Shown: positions 46,236 through 58,849, numbered from the stretch's first letter. The stretch: 64,000 nucleotides of DNA from Akebia trifoliata (GCA_017979445.1 CM030715.1:16249602-16313601); one strand, 5' to 3'. Notes: generated by a model from the letters alone, not told the origin. Made by a program: numbers and translations.

Positions 46236-46412
46236 GCCCGCTAAGTCGAAAACCTGAAAAGGCGGCTTAGGCAAAATTTAGGGCATAACCATAAAAAAAA
46301 AAGCCTGCTAGGTGAAAACCTGAAAAGGCGACCTAGGCAAAAATCAAGGCATCATCAGAAAAAGAAAAACAAAGCCCGCTAGATTGAAAACCTAAAGAGG
46401 CGATCTAGGCAA
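46236..46412 (+). repeat. Three covarying tandem hairpin units in element B
   Basis: Units at 46240-46272, 46307-46338 and 46378-46410. Left/right arms are CTAAGTCG/CGGCTTAG, CTAGGT/ACCTAG and CTAGATTG/CGATCTAG; each differs from the others yet pairs within its own unit (G-U allowed). The loops contain AAAACCTGAAAAGG or close variants, which can form an inner CCT/AGG stem closed by GAAA or AAAG. Confidence 0.85.
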
Positions 46413-47099
46413 AAATTAGGGCATCATCAAATGGGAGGAAAGGTCCCGTCAAGAAGAAAAATTCAGAAGGAAGCTTGTGCAGAAACTGCAGAACCATTCA
46501 AGCCACGATTTTGTCTTTTAGCCAAGAGCTCACATCCGACAAAGACAATATTGAAGTCGAAAAAATCAGAAGTCATCTTGAACATTGTAGGATCTTCAAA
46601 AGTATGTTTACTTGTTCAAGTGTTCGCTAATGGAAGATGTAGAATCATCAACCACTTTGAAGAGGAAGATCTTTTATTCTAATATTTATCAAGATTTTTT
46701 AAGTCCAGCTCAAGCATTTTTCAAAAGAAATTCGAAAGAAAATGATCATTCTTTATTGCACAAGAAAATTGCAGTCTATATAATTAAGAGTCTAAATTTA
46801 AGAGAATTGTCAGTTCTTCTATCTATCATACATCAGAGTCCATATTTTTCAAGCGTAATCCATTCCATCAGTCTCGTAGTCAAGTCCCAGTTAAAGCCAA
46901 CCTTGAAACTAGGGGCATTTTTGAAGGTCATTTAATTCCAAAGTTTTTGTTCTTAATCACATGATAAAAAGAAAATCATACAAAAGCTTAAAAGTCCGGC
47001 GAAACCCAATGATAATTACGAATCCAGATGCATGATAAGCCAATAAAGGCCTGATCTTTCAAACTTTGAGCTCGATTTTGAATCATAAATCAATAATAG

Positions 47100-48010
47100 G
47101 ATTGTTTAAGTTCCTATAATCTCTAAGCCCGAGAAACGTGGCTTAGTAATGAGTCCGAGAAACGAGACTCCAACTTTTTGAATCATAGAATGAATAGGCT
47201 TTTTGAAGTGCCTACAAACCTAAGTTCGAGTCCGAGAAACGAGACTCCAACTTGTTGAATCATAGAATGAATAGGCTTTTTGAAGTGCCTACAAACCTAA
47301 GTTCGAGTCCGAGAGAAACGAGACTCCAACTTTTTGAATCATAGAATGAATAGGCTTTTTGAAGTGCCTACAAACCTAAGTTCGAGTCCGAGAAACGAGA
47401 CTCCAACTTGTTGAATCATAGAATGAATAGGCTTTTTGAAGTGCCTACAAACCTAAGTTCGAGTCCGAGAAACGAGACTCCAACTTTTTGAATCATAGAA
47501 TGAATAGGCTTTTTGAAGTGCCTACAAACCTAAGTTCGAGTCCGAGAAACGAGACTCCAACTTTTTGAATCATAGAATGAATAGGCTTTTTGAAGTGCCT
47601 ACAAACCTAAGTTCGAGTCCGAGAAACGAGACTCCAATTTTTGAATCATAGAATGAATAGGCTTTTTGAAGTGCCTACAAACCTAAGTTCGAGTCCGAGA
47701 AACGAGACTCCAACTTTTTGAATAATAAATAGGCTTTTTGAAGTGCCTATAAACCTAAGTTCGAGTCCGAGAAACGAGACTCCAACGTTTTGAATCATAG
47801 GCTTTTTGAAGTGCCTATTAACCTTAGTTTGAGTCCGAGAAACGAGACTCCAATTTTAATAGGATGTTTAAGTTCCTGTAAACCTTAGCCAGAGTCCGAG
47901 AAACGAGACTCCAGCTTTGTTTGAAATCATATTGAATTAATAGGATTGTTTAAGTTCCTTAGCCTGAGAAGCTTGCTACAATAGGCTCCAGTCCGATAAA
48001 TGAGACTCAA
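47100..48010 (+). repeat. 77-bp tandem array, 3' UTR of element B
   Basis: About ten units of the same 77-bp repeat as in A (for example 47228 to 47305). Its copies are more uniform than in A, and the tail is degenerate to about 48010. A leading AAGCC/GGCTT hairpin is at 47125-47143. The uniformity agrees with B's youth. Confidence 0.92.
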
Positions 48011-48461
48011 ACTTTTTCAACTCTAAAAAGAATTTCAAATAGGATTTAACGAAGTTCCTACAATGTTATAACTCCAATTACTTTGTTAAACCTTGCTATG
48101 ATTGTTTTCGTTGCATAAGTGCATCTCAATTTTGAATCATTATTGTCAGTGAGAGAAGATCTCTAGGACCTGGCACATTTTTACTTAGTTTCACACAGCA
48201 TCACACCATTGCACACACGTGCACTTTTGCATCAGTCAGGGAGAATTTTCTAAAATTCGAGGATCTGACATCGTCAGTGAGAGTTCAAGCTCGAGGACCT
48301 GACAACCTTTTAGTTCGGGAAGAGTTTTACGCTCAAGGATCCGAACACCCTGACGAATTGCTAAATCAGGCTGCAAAATGAACTGTCACTAGCTTTGGCA
48401 TTCGGATATCGCACTATCTACCAAAATAGATTTGCTATCTAGTTTGCTTCAACCCTCTGCC

Positions 48462-48474
48462 AAAGAGGGGCATC
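48462..48474 (+). other. Polypurine tract of element B
   Basis: AAAGAGGGGCATC immediately before the 3' LTR. Confidence 0.82.
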
Positions 48475-50243
48475 TGTAGACACCCCATTTTTGCACTCGC
48501 CTGATTAATCAACTCGTCAACCCGATCGCAATGATTCCCAATGATGGATGTGTATTCCATTGCTTTATTTTGTTACCAGATGTGTTTCAGAAATCCGGAT
48601 GAGGTATCTCAAACTAACAAACCTTAGAAACCACGCTACGCTAGGAAAATACGACCCCAGAAACATAGAAATCATCATCTTGCAAACCAAAAAAGCTTCA
48701 CGATAAAAATCACTAAAATTATCAAATTACCAAAATACCCCTAATCTCAAAACAACCCTAGAGCCTACGTTACGCTTAGGAAAACTCATTCAAACACATA
48801 AAACAACAAATCGAAACCAAATAAATCATTTCGTCAATTTTACAGAATTCGACAAAATTACGAAAATGCCCCTCATAAAGTTCACGACCATTTCACACAA
48901 AAAATTTCATAAATACACAAAATAATATTTCCATTGAATTCCTTACGAAAAATCGATTCTAAAACATCTTAGAACATTAAAAACCGACTTAAAACGTGAA
49001 AAGTCCTCTCCGGGGGCAAAACGGTAATTTCACAATTTTCATAATTAAAAAATTCGAAATTAATAAATAAAACATTAAATAATTAAAGTGAAACATTAAT
49101 GAAATTAATTTAAAATTTTGAACCTAAAAAATCGATCAATCGGACTCTCAGGCAAAATTGTTGAGGGTTCGTGGGATATTTCTTTAAGGACCTCCCCTCC
49201 ATTGGGGGTTCAAAGAATTAAAGAAATAATGGAGGGGCCTTCTCCAAAAATTTAAAGTAAATCAAGCAAGACTGAAGTCAAGGTATTAAAGTCAATCAAG
49301 TGAAACTGAAGTCAAAATTAAAGTCAATTAAGCAAGACTAAAGTCAAGATATTAAAAGTCAATCAATTAAGACTAAAGTCAAAACATTAAAAGTCAATCA
49401 AATAAGACCAAAAGTCATAATAGAGATCTAATTAAATAATAACTCTATCTAATAGAGTTCTAACTTAAAAACAATTCTACCTAAAACAATTGAATTAAAA
49501 CACAATTCTACCTAAAACAATTCTAATTAAAACACAATTCTACCTAAAACAAGTCAAACTAAAAACACAACTCTAATTAAAAGATCTCTAATTAAACACT
49601 AACTCTATCCAAATCAACCCTAAAAACATCTATAAATAGAGGTGCTCACACCCTATTTTCGTATCAAATCATAAACCCTAAGAGAAGTAGGTCTAGAAGC
49701 TCCCCTAGCCCCCTAAACCCTAGTTTTGGAGCCCCAACTCCTTAGCTAACATCCCTCCTTCAATTTTAGTCTAGAAAACACCCAAAAGCCTTCTAAAAAT
49801 ACCCTCAAATCCGCAACGAAATTGAAGAGTTCAGATTCAAAAAACAAGGAGATACCTTGCCTCGGAGATCCGAAGTCAAATCCGGAAGCAGAACGAAGCA
49901 AGGGAGCACGGTACAAGGAGTTCTTTTTGTCAGATCTGAGGGAACCAAGTCCTTGCCATCGGAAAGGTAAATCTTTTATTTTTATTTATTTTCTTATCTA
50001 GGTTTTAGCAATGTAATTTACTTGGGAATTTAGTAGAGACCGGCTTTGGCCGGGCGGGGTTGGTGCCTAACACCTTCCAACCCCGTAACTTGATCCCCGA
50101 ATTCAGTTTTTTTTGGTTTTAGATTAGTTTTTATCCGTTTAGAGTCATTGATCGGTTCCTAGACCGTAATAACTAGGTGGCGACTCCCAAACCTCAAGGG
50201 TCAAAAGTGGATCCGCGCACCCCGCGGATCGAGGGCGCTTTCA
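48475..50243 (+). repeat. 3' LTR of element B
   Basis: 1769 bp, nearly identical to 40463-42232, ending GGGCGCTTTCA followed by the CATAC duplication. TATA box at 49630. Confidence 0.94.
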
Positions 50244-50248
50244 CATAC

Positions 50249-53200
50249 TCTGCCTCGTTATTGGAACATTGGAATTTTAGTCGAATGGTGATAGGAACAT
50301 GAGACCCATCTGGTTTGATCAAAACTGCCCCTATTCCGTTTCATTTCTAGTTTGTAATTCCGTCGAAATACATCTTCCAACCTTGTTATTAATCATTATC
50401 TTCGACTTCAGTCAACATGATGGCTTCATATGGGAAGTTCATCTTTAATATCTCGTAGTCAGGTAAGCGATACTGAGCTAAGTGGTAGGCAATAGCTTAC
50501 CCCTTAATGGCTTTTTGAATGACATAGGTGATGTCAAACTCAGATAACAGTAATTGCCACTTTGCATTACGACCTGTCAACACTGGCTTCTCGAAAAGAT
50601 ACTTGAGAGGGTCCATTCAAGCAATAAGCATAGTTGAATAGCTGAGGAGGTAATGATGTAGTCATTGAGATACCCAGACCAGTATGCAACAAGTATTTTC
50701 AAGTGTTGAGTATTTTGCCTCATAATCAGTGAACTTCTTACTGAGATAGTAAAAGGCTTGCTCTTTTTGACCTGACTCATCGTATTGCCCCAGTACACAG
50801 CTCATAGATGTTTCTTGCACCGAGATATACATCAATAAGGGTCGTCTTGGTGTAGGAAGAACCAAGATTAGAAGATTGAGTAAATATTTCTTTATCTTGT
50901 CGAAGGCTTCTTGACAGTTCTCGTTCCATGCTTTTGGTGCATCATTTCTGAGTAGCTTGAACACTAGTTCATAGATAGGCGTGAGTTATGTGATGAACTT
51001 GCTAATATACTATATTCTATCCATAAATGCTCTGACGTCGCTTTCCGATATTGGTGCTTTCATGTCAAGAATGTACTTAGTATTTGCATGATCTATCTCA
51101 ATGCCTCTTCTGCTGATGATAAAGCCTAACAACTTGCCTAATGTTGCCCTGAAGACGCATTTTACTGGGTTGAGCCTCAGACTATACTTCCTTAGTCGAT
51201 CAAATAATTTTTCACGTTTATTAGATTGTCTTTCTCCAAACTAGACTTAGCAATCATGTTATCCACATAAACCTTCATTTATTTGTGGATTATATCATAG
51301 AATAGAGTCGTCATTGCATGTTGATAAGTTGCCCCGACATTCCTGAACCCGAATGGCATTATTTTGTAATAAAAGGTACCCCAGAGTGTGATGAATATTG
51401 TCTTTTCCCAATCTTCTTTTACCATTCTTATCTGATTATAGCCGGAGAAACCGTCCATGAATGAGAATGTCATATCCCGCTATGTTATCAAGTAGAGTGT
51501 CGATATGAGGTAGTGGAAAATCATCCTTAGGATTAGCTTTGTTCAAATCTCCATAGTTGACACACATTCACACTTTTTGTCTTTCTTTAGTACCGGAATG
51601 ACATTAGATAGCCATTCAAAGTATGTGGAGACTGCGAGAAATCCTACTTGGAATTGTTTCATCACTTCATATTTGACTTTGAGTGTCTATTCTGGCTTGA
51701 ATCTTCTCTTATGTTTGATCAGCTTGTTCCCAAGAGCGATTAACAGTTTGTGAACGACTAGATCTGTGTCGAAGCCGGGCGTATCTCTGTAGGACCAAGT
51801 GAAGATGTCTTGGTAGTCTTGTAGTAGTTTAATCATTTTTCCTTTCTATTGAGGTGTTAATAAGGCTCTGATTTTTATAACACGTAAGTCATCTTCAGTG
51901 CCAAGATTAATCAAGTCTGTATCATCAATGTTTGACTGAACACCTTTTTCATGTTGTTCTACAAAGTCTTTGATTTCTTTAAGAGGGTTTTGAACTTTGT
52001 CACTTGACTCTTCTTCGATCCCATGAGGTCGAAGTCAAGTTCGAGATCAAAGTCATACTCATCCTTTTCATATTCTGTTCTATCCAAAGGTTTATTCGAT
52101 TGAGACAAATCCCTTAAATTCTAAAAAAAAATTCTTTTTTTGGTCTTTGGAAAATATCTATTTTTTTTTTATTTTGGAAGTTTTTTTATTTTTTGAAAAC
52201 TTCTCAACTTTTTGATTTTTGAAGAATTTTTTATTTTTTTTATTTTTGAGTGTTATTTTTCAGATATCTAAAATAAGAAGATCAATCATGCATTAGTAAA
52301 GACAAGGAGCCCTCAAATAGTCTTTACCTGAGGACGAGGGCTCATTATGATTCTCGGGCAAATTGATTTTGCATGATGATTTTTTTAGAGGCTATGGCAA
52401 CCTCAAAGGTGACAGGGAATTATTCCCAATTGTTTAGAATCTCCCCTTCCTTGATGGGGTAGATGAGGTGAGAAAGTGGTTGTTCAGACGGTTCTGAGAT
52501 GACCATCACTTCCGGCTGATAGTTGTCAGGGTCGGGCTTAAGTCCTCTTAAGTTGGGCGGAATGACAACTGATGCCCAGTCAATACTAATTGAAAAAGGT
52601 GAATCATTTTTTCTTACTTATGGAAACTTCTACTTTCACAGGCTCTATTGTTGTCTCTTGTGAATTCTCACTGGAATCCCCGTTGAATAGAATATCAACG
52701 CCGTCTATGAAAGAGGGTTGGGACTCAACAATCAAGTTTTTCTGTATATACTTTTGTTTGAGACTTACAGTTTTTGGCTTCCTTACTAACTTTTGTGGCA
52801 GTTTAGATAAGTTGTCAAGTCTAGTTTGTGACCTTGGAAAACTAACATTGATATGAGGAACTTTGCCTAGGTTCCAAATGTTTGGCTCTCGGTTCTGTCT
52901 TCTTGCTAACCGAAGTTTCATTTTTTTGCCATTCAAGTTAGCAATGTCTTTTTTTGTCGATCGGAAGCCGAGGCTAAAGTAAGGGATATGCTTGCCTGCA
53001 ATAATTGGGGTGGTTCTACCTCTCCCTCCTGGTCCCAAACCTTATTTGGATCGGTAGCCAACTTCCTTCATTACCCGTCCAATCATCATATTTGCTTTTA
53101 ATAGTTTTGTTCTTGCTCTTTTCTTTCCCTTTTCAACCTAGTTGACAACAGTGAATTGGTAAGAATGATAGGTTGCCTTGTCATTCGTCATTTCCACATC

Positions 53201-53320
53201 AATGAATGGCACATCCAAAATTTGACCAGCGGAGATTAAGTTCTCTGCTAGAACTGAGATCATGTTTTGTCCCATTGTGAACTTGACCATCTGATGTAGA
53301 GAAGACGGTATGGCCCCTGT
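50249..53320 (-). pseudogene. Element C pol: protease-RT linker, RT, RNase H, start of second RNase H
   Basis: Minus strand, reading from 53320 down. First comes the stretch behind the protease (SSLHQ.VKF, then a G-rich GLG..GRGRTTPI). RT follows: MTFSFMDGFSGYNQI and MPFGFRNVGATYQ (51473-51290), then the catalytic motif, which reads YVDN instead of YVDD (51258-51269). The RT-linked RNase H part follows (50964-50577: PLLMYISV, CVLGQYDE.G.KE.A.YYLSKKF). Finally the start of the second RNase H (MYFDG-like, ...CSNNE) runs up to insertion B at 50249. RT copies element RNA to cDNA and RNase H removes the RNA. Many stops and frameshifts plus the Asp-to-Asn change make it inactive. Two RNase H domains place C in the Tat lineage. 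Confidence 0.88.
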
Positions 53321-53325
53321 AATGT

Positions 53326-54690
53326 TGAAAGAGCCCTCGATCCGCGGGGTGTGCGGATCCGCTTTTGATTTTCGAGGTTTGGGAGTCGCCACCTAATTAT
53401 TACGGTCTAGAAATCGAGCATTAACTCAAGATGGATAAAAACAACTAATTTACAAAAAGAAACTAAGTTCGGAGATCACGTTACGGGGTTGGAAGGTGTT
53501 AGGCACCAACTCCGCCCGGTAAACGCCGGCCTCTACTATTTTCCAAGAATATTACATTGCTAAAAAAACCTAAAATAAATAAATAAAACAAATAAAAAAG
53601 ATAAAAGGAAAATATACCTATACAATCACAACATTTTATTTCCTCATAACTGGTAGAATGGTTCTTCGTAAGATACTCCTTGTTTTGTTTCTGTCACTAG
53701 ATCCACTCCAGATCTCCAAGACTAGGTACATCGTTCTTAGATTTGAGTGTTTCCTAAATTTATTGAAGGAGTTCTGAGTATTTCGTAGAGATTTTTTTGA
53801 GAATTTGTGAATAAAAATTAGGATTTGGATGATAGGTAAGAAATTAGGGCTTCAAAATCAGGGTTTTATGAAGGCTAATGAGGCTTTTTTACTTAACTTT
53901 TTTAGGATTTTCTTTGACCTGCAAAATTAGGTTGTAGAAGCTCTCTATTTATATAGTTTTTTTCGTAGAGTTAGTGTTTGATTAGGTTTCTTTTAGATAT
54001 GATAAATTAAGGTTTTGACTTAAGTCTTATGAGATTGACTTGGTCTTTTTAAATTAGGGTTTTAATTAGGGTTTTGACTTAAGTCTTATAAGATTGACTT
54101 GGTTTCTTTATATTAGGATTTTAATTAGGGTTTTGACTTAAGTCTTATGAGATTGACTTGGTTTCTTTAGATTAGGGTTTTAATTAGGATTTTGACTTAA
54201 GTCTTACGAGATTGACTTGGTTTAGATTTTTAAATTAATTTTATTAAGATTTTACTTTACGTGAATTAATGTTTTATTTATTAATTTCAAAATTTTAAAT
54301 TGTTAAAATTGAAAATTTATCATTTTGCCCCCGAAGAGAACTTTTGCGTTTTAAGTCATTTTTTGATGTTCCGGGATGTTTTGGAATCGATTTTTCGTAA
54401 GGAATTTAATAGGATTATAAATTTGTGTCACTTATGAAATTTGTTGGCGTGAAATGATTATCAACCCCTATGAGGGGCATTTTTATAATTTTGTCGAATT
54501 TGGTGAAAATTGGCGAAATGGTTTATTTGATTTCATTTTATTATTTTATGTGTTCGAATAGGTTTTCTTAAGTGTAAAGGGGCTCTAAGGATGTTTTGAT
54601 GTTAGGGGTATTTTGGTAATTTGATCATTTTTTAATGATTTTTATCGTAAAGCTTCTTTTTGTCTACAAAATGATGATTTCTATGTTTTC
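53326..54690 (-). repeat. 3' LTR of element D, 5'-truncated
   Basis: Aligns with 62403-63790 of the 5' LTR, then breaks at about 54690 (after ATGATGATTTCTATGTTTT) directly into internal sequence matching A near 36450. About 260 bp, comprising the LTR start, PPT and adjacent internal bases, are deleted. TTGACT-rich array at about 54000-54235; TATA region (CTATTTATATAG on +) at about 53946. Confidence 0.88.
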
Positions 54691-54899
54691 TATGGCAAAG
54701 CTAGTGACTGCTCATTTTGTAGCCTGATTTAGCAATTCGTCGTGGCGTTCGGATCCTTGAAGGTAATATTCTCCCCGAACTAAAAGTTTGTTAGGTCTTT
54801 GAGCACGAACTCTCACTGACAACGTCAGATCCTTGAATTTTAGAAAGTTCTTCCTAACTAAAAATGTGTTGTATGTACTCGAAATCTAAGATAAATCTC

Positions 54900-55580
54900 A
54901 GAGATGGTCTGAGCTAGATTTGAGCATAAATTAAGTAAAATCTGAGCTTAAAATTGAGCATAAACTGAGCATAATCTAAGCGTAAAATGAGCATAATTCT
55001 GAGAAAATCCTCGGCGGTACCTGAGCATAATTCTGAGAAAACCCTCAACTGCATCTGAGCATAATTCGAAGAAAACCCTCGACGATATCTGAGCATAATT
55101 TCGAGAAAACCCTCAACGGCATCCGAGCATAATTCTGAGAAAACACGGTATCCGAGCATAATTCCGAGAAAACTCTCGGCGGCATCTGAGCATAATTCTG
55201 AGAAAACCCTCGGTGGCATCTAAACATAATTTTGAAAAAATCCTCGACGGTATCTGAGCATAATTCTGAGAAAACCATCGGCATTATCTGAGCATAATTT
55301 CGAGAAAACCCTCAACGGCATCCGAGCATAATTCTGAGAAAACACGGTATCCGAGCATAATTCCGAGAAAACTCTCGGCGGCATCTGAGCATAATTCTGA
55401 GAAAACCCTCGGTGGCATCTAAACATAATTTTGAAAAAATCCTCGACGGTATCTGAGCATAATTCTGAGAAAACCATCGGCATTATCTGAGCATAATTTC
55501 GAGAAAACCCTCGGCAGCATCTGAGTATAATTTCGAGAAAACTTTCGACGGTATCTGAGCATAATTCCGAGATATATGAG
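54900..55580 (-). repeat. 34-bp tandem array with 199-bp higher-order repeat, element D
   Basis: Unit on + : CTGAGCATAATTCTGAG then AAAACCCTCGGCGGCAT, usually 34 bp, about 17 copies. A block of five 34-bp units plus one 29-bp unit (55101-55299) is repeated at 55300-55498 with no difference that I can see, giving a 199-bp higher-order period. It occupies the same 3'-UTR position as the 77-bp arrays of A and B but has a different monomer. Repetitive open frames on the minus strand are a by-product. Confidence 0.93.
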
Positions 55581-56261
55581 CATAAAGTAAATCTAGGAAA
55601 GAATTGATGAATCTGATAAATCTGAAAAGGAATTAATGGATTTGGGAAAGAAAGAATGCTCTATCTCACATTCTATGCGAAAGGGTAATGAGTTAATCTC
55701 TGGGCAAAATCAAATATGAGATCTGAAACGCTTCTATTTGAACCTCAAGATTTTTCAAAAAATTTATGAATTTTTTAACTTCTTCGTACCTCAGGGGTTT
55801 TCAAAAATTTGCTATCAAGAGGGTAACCTTAAATTCGGGGTTCCCATTATCCTTTTAGGATTAACATTAATCAAGCTCAAGAACAAAATGCCCTAGTTTG
55901 ACAGAAAATGTTGCACTGAAGATAAGTGAACACAATTTTAAAAAATTGCCCCTTGTGTAAGAGGGAAAACTACACGCTATAGGAAAAAGAGAAGTGCCCC
56001 TTATTACGAAGGTGTGAAATATTTGATTACCGTAAGCGCAATAAAGATTTAACTTTTTATATTGAAGATGTTGAGTCGAGCTCAAAAGAAAAAAATATTT
56101 CCTTTCGAGATTCATCATAGAATTCACCCTTCTCCCCCTTGGTTCACTTGGGGAAGCAAAAAAATTTCAAATCAATCGTAGACAAGATACTTGTAACTTC
56201 TGAGTCATTGTCTGGTTTAAGCTAAGTGTTGAACTTGATCATTCGGACTTTAGATGTTTCG
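55581..56261 (-). other. Element D 3' region between arrays
   Basis: Non-coding. Contains reversed PPT-like AATGCCCTAGTTTG (55888-55901) and AATTGCCCCTTGTG (about 55950), counterparts of the ACTAGGGGCATT copies in A and B. Confidence 0.45.
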
Positions 56262-56545
56262 GCTCGGACCGCCTTTTAGCTTTTCAACTCTATGAAGATT
56301 TTCTTCTTTTTTTTTTGTTGCTCTAACTTTTGTCTAGATTGCCCTTTCAGATTTTCAAACTAGCGAGCATGCTCTAGTTTTTGCCTAGATTGCCTTTTCA
56401 GGTTTTTGATCTAGCAAGCTTTCTTATTTTTCTTTGCTCTAATTGTTGTCAAAGTCGTCCTTTCAAATTTTCAACATTGCGAGCTTGCCTTAATTTTTTC
56501 CTAAGTCACCCTTTTCGGGTTTTCAAACTAACAAGCTTTTTTCTT
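56262..56545 (-). repeat. Tandem hairpin units of element D
   Basis: About four diverged copies, minus strand, of the GCTAG.TTGAAAACCTGAAAAGG type unit known from A (34118-34300) and B (46236-46412). The best one (minus strand, about 56416-56384) has GCTAGAT and ATCTAGGC arms. T-rich tracts separate the copies. Confidence 0.65.
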
Positions 56546-57239
56546 CTTTTTTTTTCTTCCCTTCTAAACTTCTAGAATTACTGTCTGATCATGCTTTGTT
56601 ACATTGCTTGACTTTTTCGCACAGTATTTAAGAGGACTTTCATAGGTAAGCTTAGGAATGGGTATAAAAAGAAAGGAATTTTGAGGCTCAAAAACCCGAA
56701 TGCCCTTGTGTGGCATTTTTTCTTAAATTTTCTCTTTTTCCTTGAATTTTCTTTTCCAATTTAACAATATCTTTTTTTTTTTGAATTTTTTTCTTTTTGT
56801 AAGGAAATCTATTTTTTATTTTGATATGGTTGGGCCTGAAATAACTTCTCAGGTTGCCTACATACCCCAGAGATCATACCAAAACGTGGTTCAAATTTTT
56901 CCCTCCCCTGGGTTGGGTGATCGGGCTGAGAAAGAGAAAGGTTTTTTTTTTTGAAAAATACTGCAAAAGACTGAGAAAGGATATGTTGAACTGGGTAGCA
57001 GGAAAATTGATTTGGCCAAAGGTGGTCTCCTTAAATGTAGTACCGCTTGATTTGGTCAAGGTTGGTTGGTTCTGGTAGTTCAACTCCATCACGGTCTTGA
57101 AGTCTGACAGTATTTCCAGGAAATATTTCTTTGATGAATGAATCTCTCCAATTAGGTTCAGACTTCTTCCTATGGTCAAGGAGGGGTGCTCCATTTTCTA
57201 TGAAGTCTAATGGTTAAATCCTTGACTTATAAGTGGCAA
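56546..57239 (-). other. Element D region with conserved CCTGAG block
   Basis: 56835-56870 is the inverted match to the TACGTAGGCAACCTGAG block of A (33730) and B (45841). The rest is non-coding and shows no further known motif. Confidence 0.5.
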
Positions 57240-57940
57240 ACTTTAACCTTCTTGTCAAACGTGCGAGCGATTCTTATTTGATAAGTTTGCACGTGGTACA
57301 AAACTTCTAGGTTGTTTTTCTTAAATCCGGTTTAATTCTTCATACCGATGACGGACCTAGTATGTTTCTAACAATTGACTTTCCATCAATACCTTAAGAT
57401 ATGGGATTTCTCTTTCAACTGGTAAGACTGTTTTTGTACCCCCATAGTATGAATGGTAGCTTATCTAATCAATCCTGGTGCGATTGACACATTTTCTTAA
57501 TGATTGTCTTGAGACTCTTATTAGCTACTTCAATCGCTCCATTAGTCTAAGGACGGTAGGAAGATGATTTGTCATGCCAGATCTTGAACTTTGAATACAA
57601 AGTGATATCTAGTGTGACCCATCATCAAAAACTAATTTCAAAAGCACCCTATTTCGAATTATGATATTTGCTTGGATGAACTTTACAACTCGAAAGACAG
57701 TGGGGACAACATTGATACATTTTGTAACATCTTCTTTAAACTCATTGATAGTTTCATTTTATCGAGCGAGTATCTATTCCGTGTCGGATAACACTCAAAC
57801 TTGCACCTAACATATCCTCATAGGGTCATGTGAACAAGTCTTTTGAAATTTCTGAGTAAATTCATTATCCCCTTGTGTTCTTCTAGGGATAGGATGGTTT
57901 CTATCTGAATTTCTCTAGGAATTATTTTTCAAGGTCAATG
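57240..57940 (-). pseudogene. Pol remnant of element D (pre-RT fused to integrase)
   Basis: Minus strand. From about 57900 a piece resembling the LL.EF.DVFAW segment that precedes RT in Tat pol (here LLRNFKRL) passes after ~120 bp into a piece of integrase core: an FI..NII motif, a DNGSH-like FDDGSH, then TNGAIEVANKSLK and DWLDKLPFILWGYK (about 57580-57460), and VLPVE near 57430. RT and both RNase H domains are missing, so a large internal deletion joined the flanking parts. Stops and frameshifts are frequent. It shows that the A/B/D set descends from a pol-bearing Tat element. Confidence 0.65.
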
Positions 57941-58849
57941 ACCTTTGCTTTCCCATTAAAAGTTGAGCTTGACCCTTATTTTCTTATTCAAGAGAGAAAT
58001 CTATCAGATTATTAGTTAATTCGTTAATGCGCTAGAGATATCAAAATTTTCCTTTATTCAAATGGGTGGACAGACGCCATTCTAAACTTGGCAAATGAAT
58101 TTGACTCACAAAAATAAAAGGGATAAACTCAACCTAAAGAAAACATGACCTTGTAGAAAAAAGGACTTGAGCTAACCCAACTGACTCATGAAAACTCAAG
58201 ACAAGTACCCACAATGAGCTTGATTAGCACTAAGGATTGAGACATTGCTTACAACTGGCAAAACTAATGCATTGTGATCTTTAGGGAACAACTGTGTACT
58301 TTTGAAAAATTTTGGGGTCATTTTTTATGATTGACTTGGTACTAACGTTCGTTCTAACTGACTGGACTAGTGACCCTAGAAAAACGATCAACGATTAAGC
58401 TTAGGTGTAATGATAACCCCATCAAAAGTGAATTCCAGTGTTACCCCCTTAATAACATTTTAAATGAACCTTGAGATTTTATTGAATTTTGTGCACCAAT
58501 CCATTAAACAATTCATTCATGCAATAATTATTCAGAAGGAAAATAATTTTATTGCATTCTAGAAAATTATTGACAAATAATGTTTTCATTGAATAAAAAC
58601 TTTTACAAATCTGATTATTTTTGCAATCATTTTCTTTTCAGAAAAATATATTTTAATAATTTTCCAAGGTCCATGCAATAGATTTTTTGTAAAAATCCTT
58701 TTTTCTTTAGAAAAACATATTTCAAAAGTTTTCTATGCAAAAATAGGTCTTTTGTAAATCATTTTTCCTTCCTTTTCTTTTCTTTTGGAAAACATTTTTC
58801 TTCTTTCAAAATGGATTGGGACCCGAATTACAAAAAGAGTTTGAATACC
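57941..58849 (-). other. Element D region without recognisable gene
   Basis: AT-rich. At this place A has gag, but I find no gag trace. 58560-58800 is rich in A/T runs. Confidence 0.4.

Larger units (their letters stand above)
40463..50243 (+). mobile_element. Element B: young LTR element with no coding capacity
   Basis: 9.78 kb, LTRs 40463-42232 and 48475-50243. Perfect target duplication CATAC at 40458-40462 and 50244-50248. PBS and PPT are intact. The LTRs appear nearly identical, differing mostly by one-base homopolymer indels, so B is the youngest insertion here. It matches A throughout leader and 3' region but lacks gag and all of pol. It must have moved using proteins from another element. 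It lies inside the second RNase H of C. Confidence 0.93.

Noticed and set aside
54914..55483. Repetitive open frames with SELCSD repeats
   Set aside because: By-product of the 34-bp tandem array.
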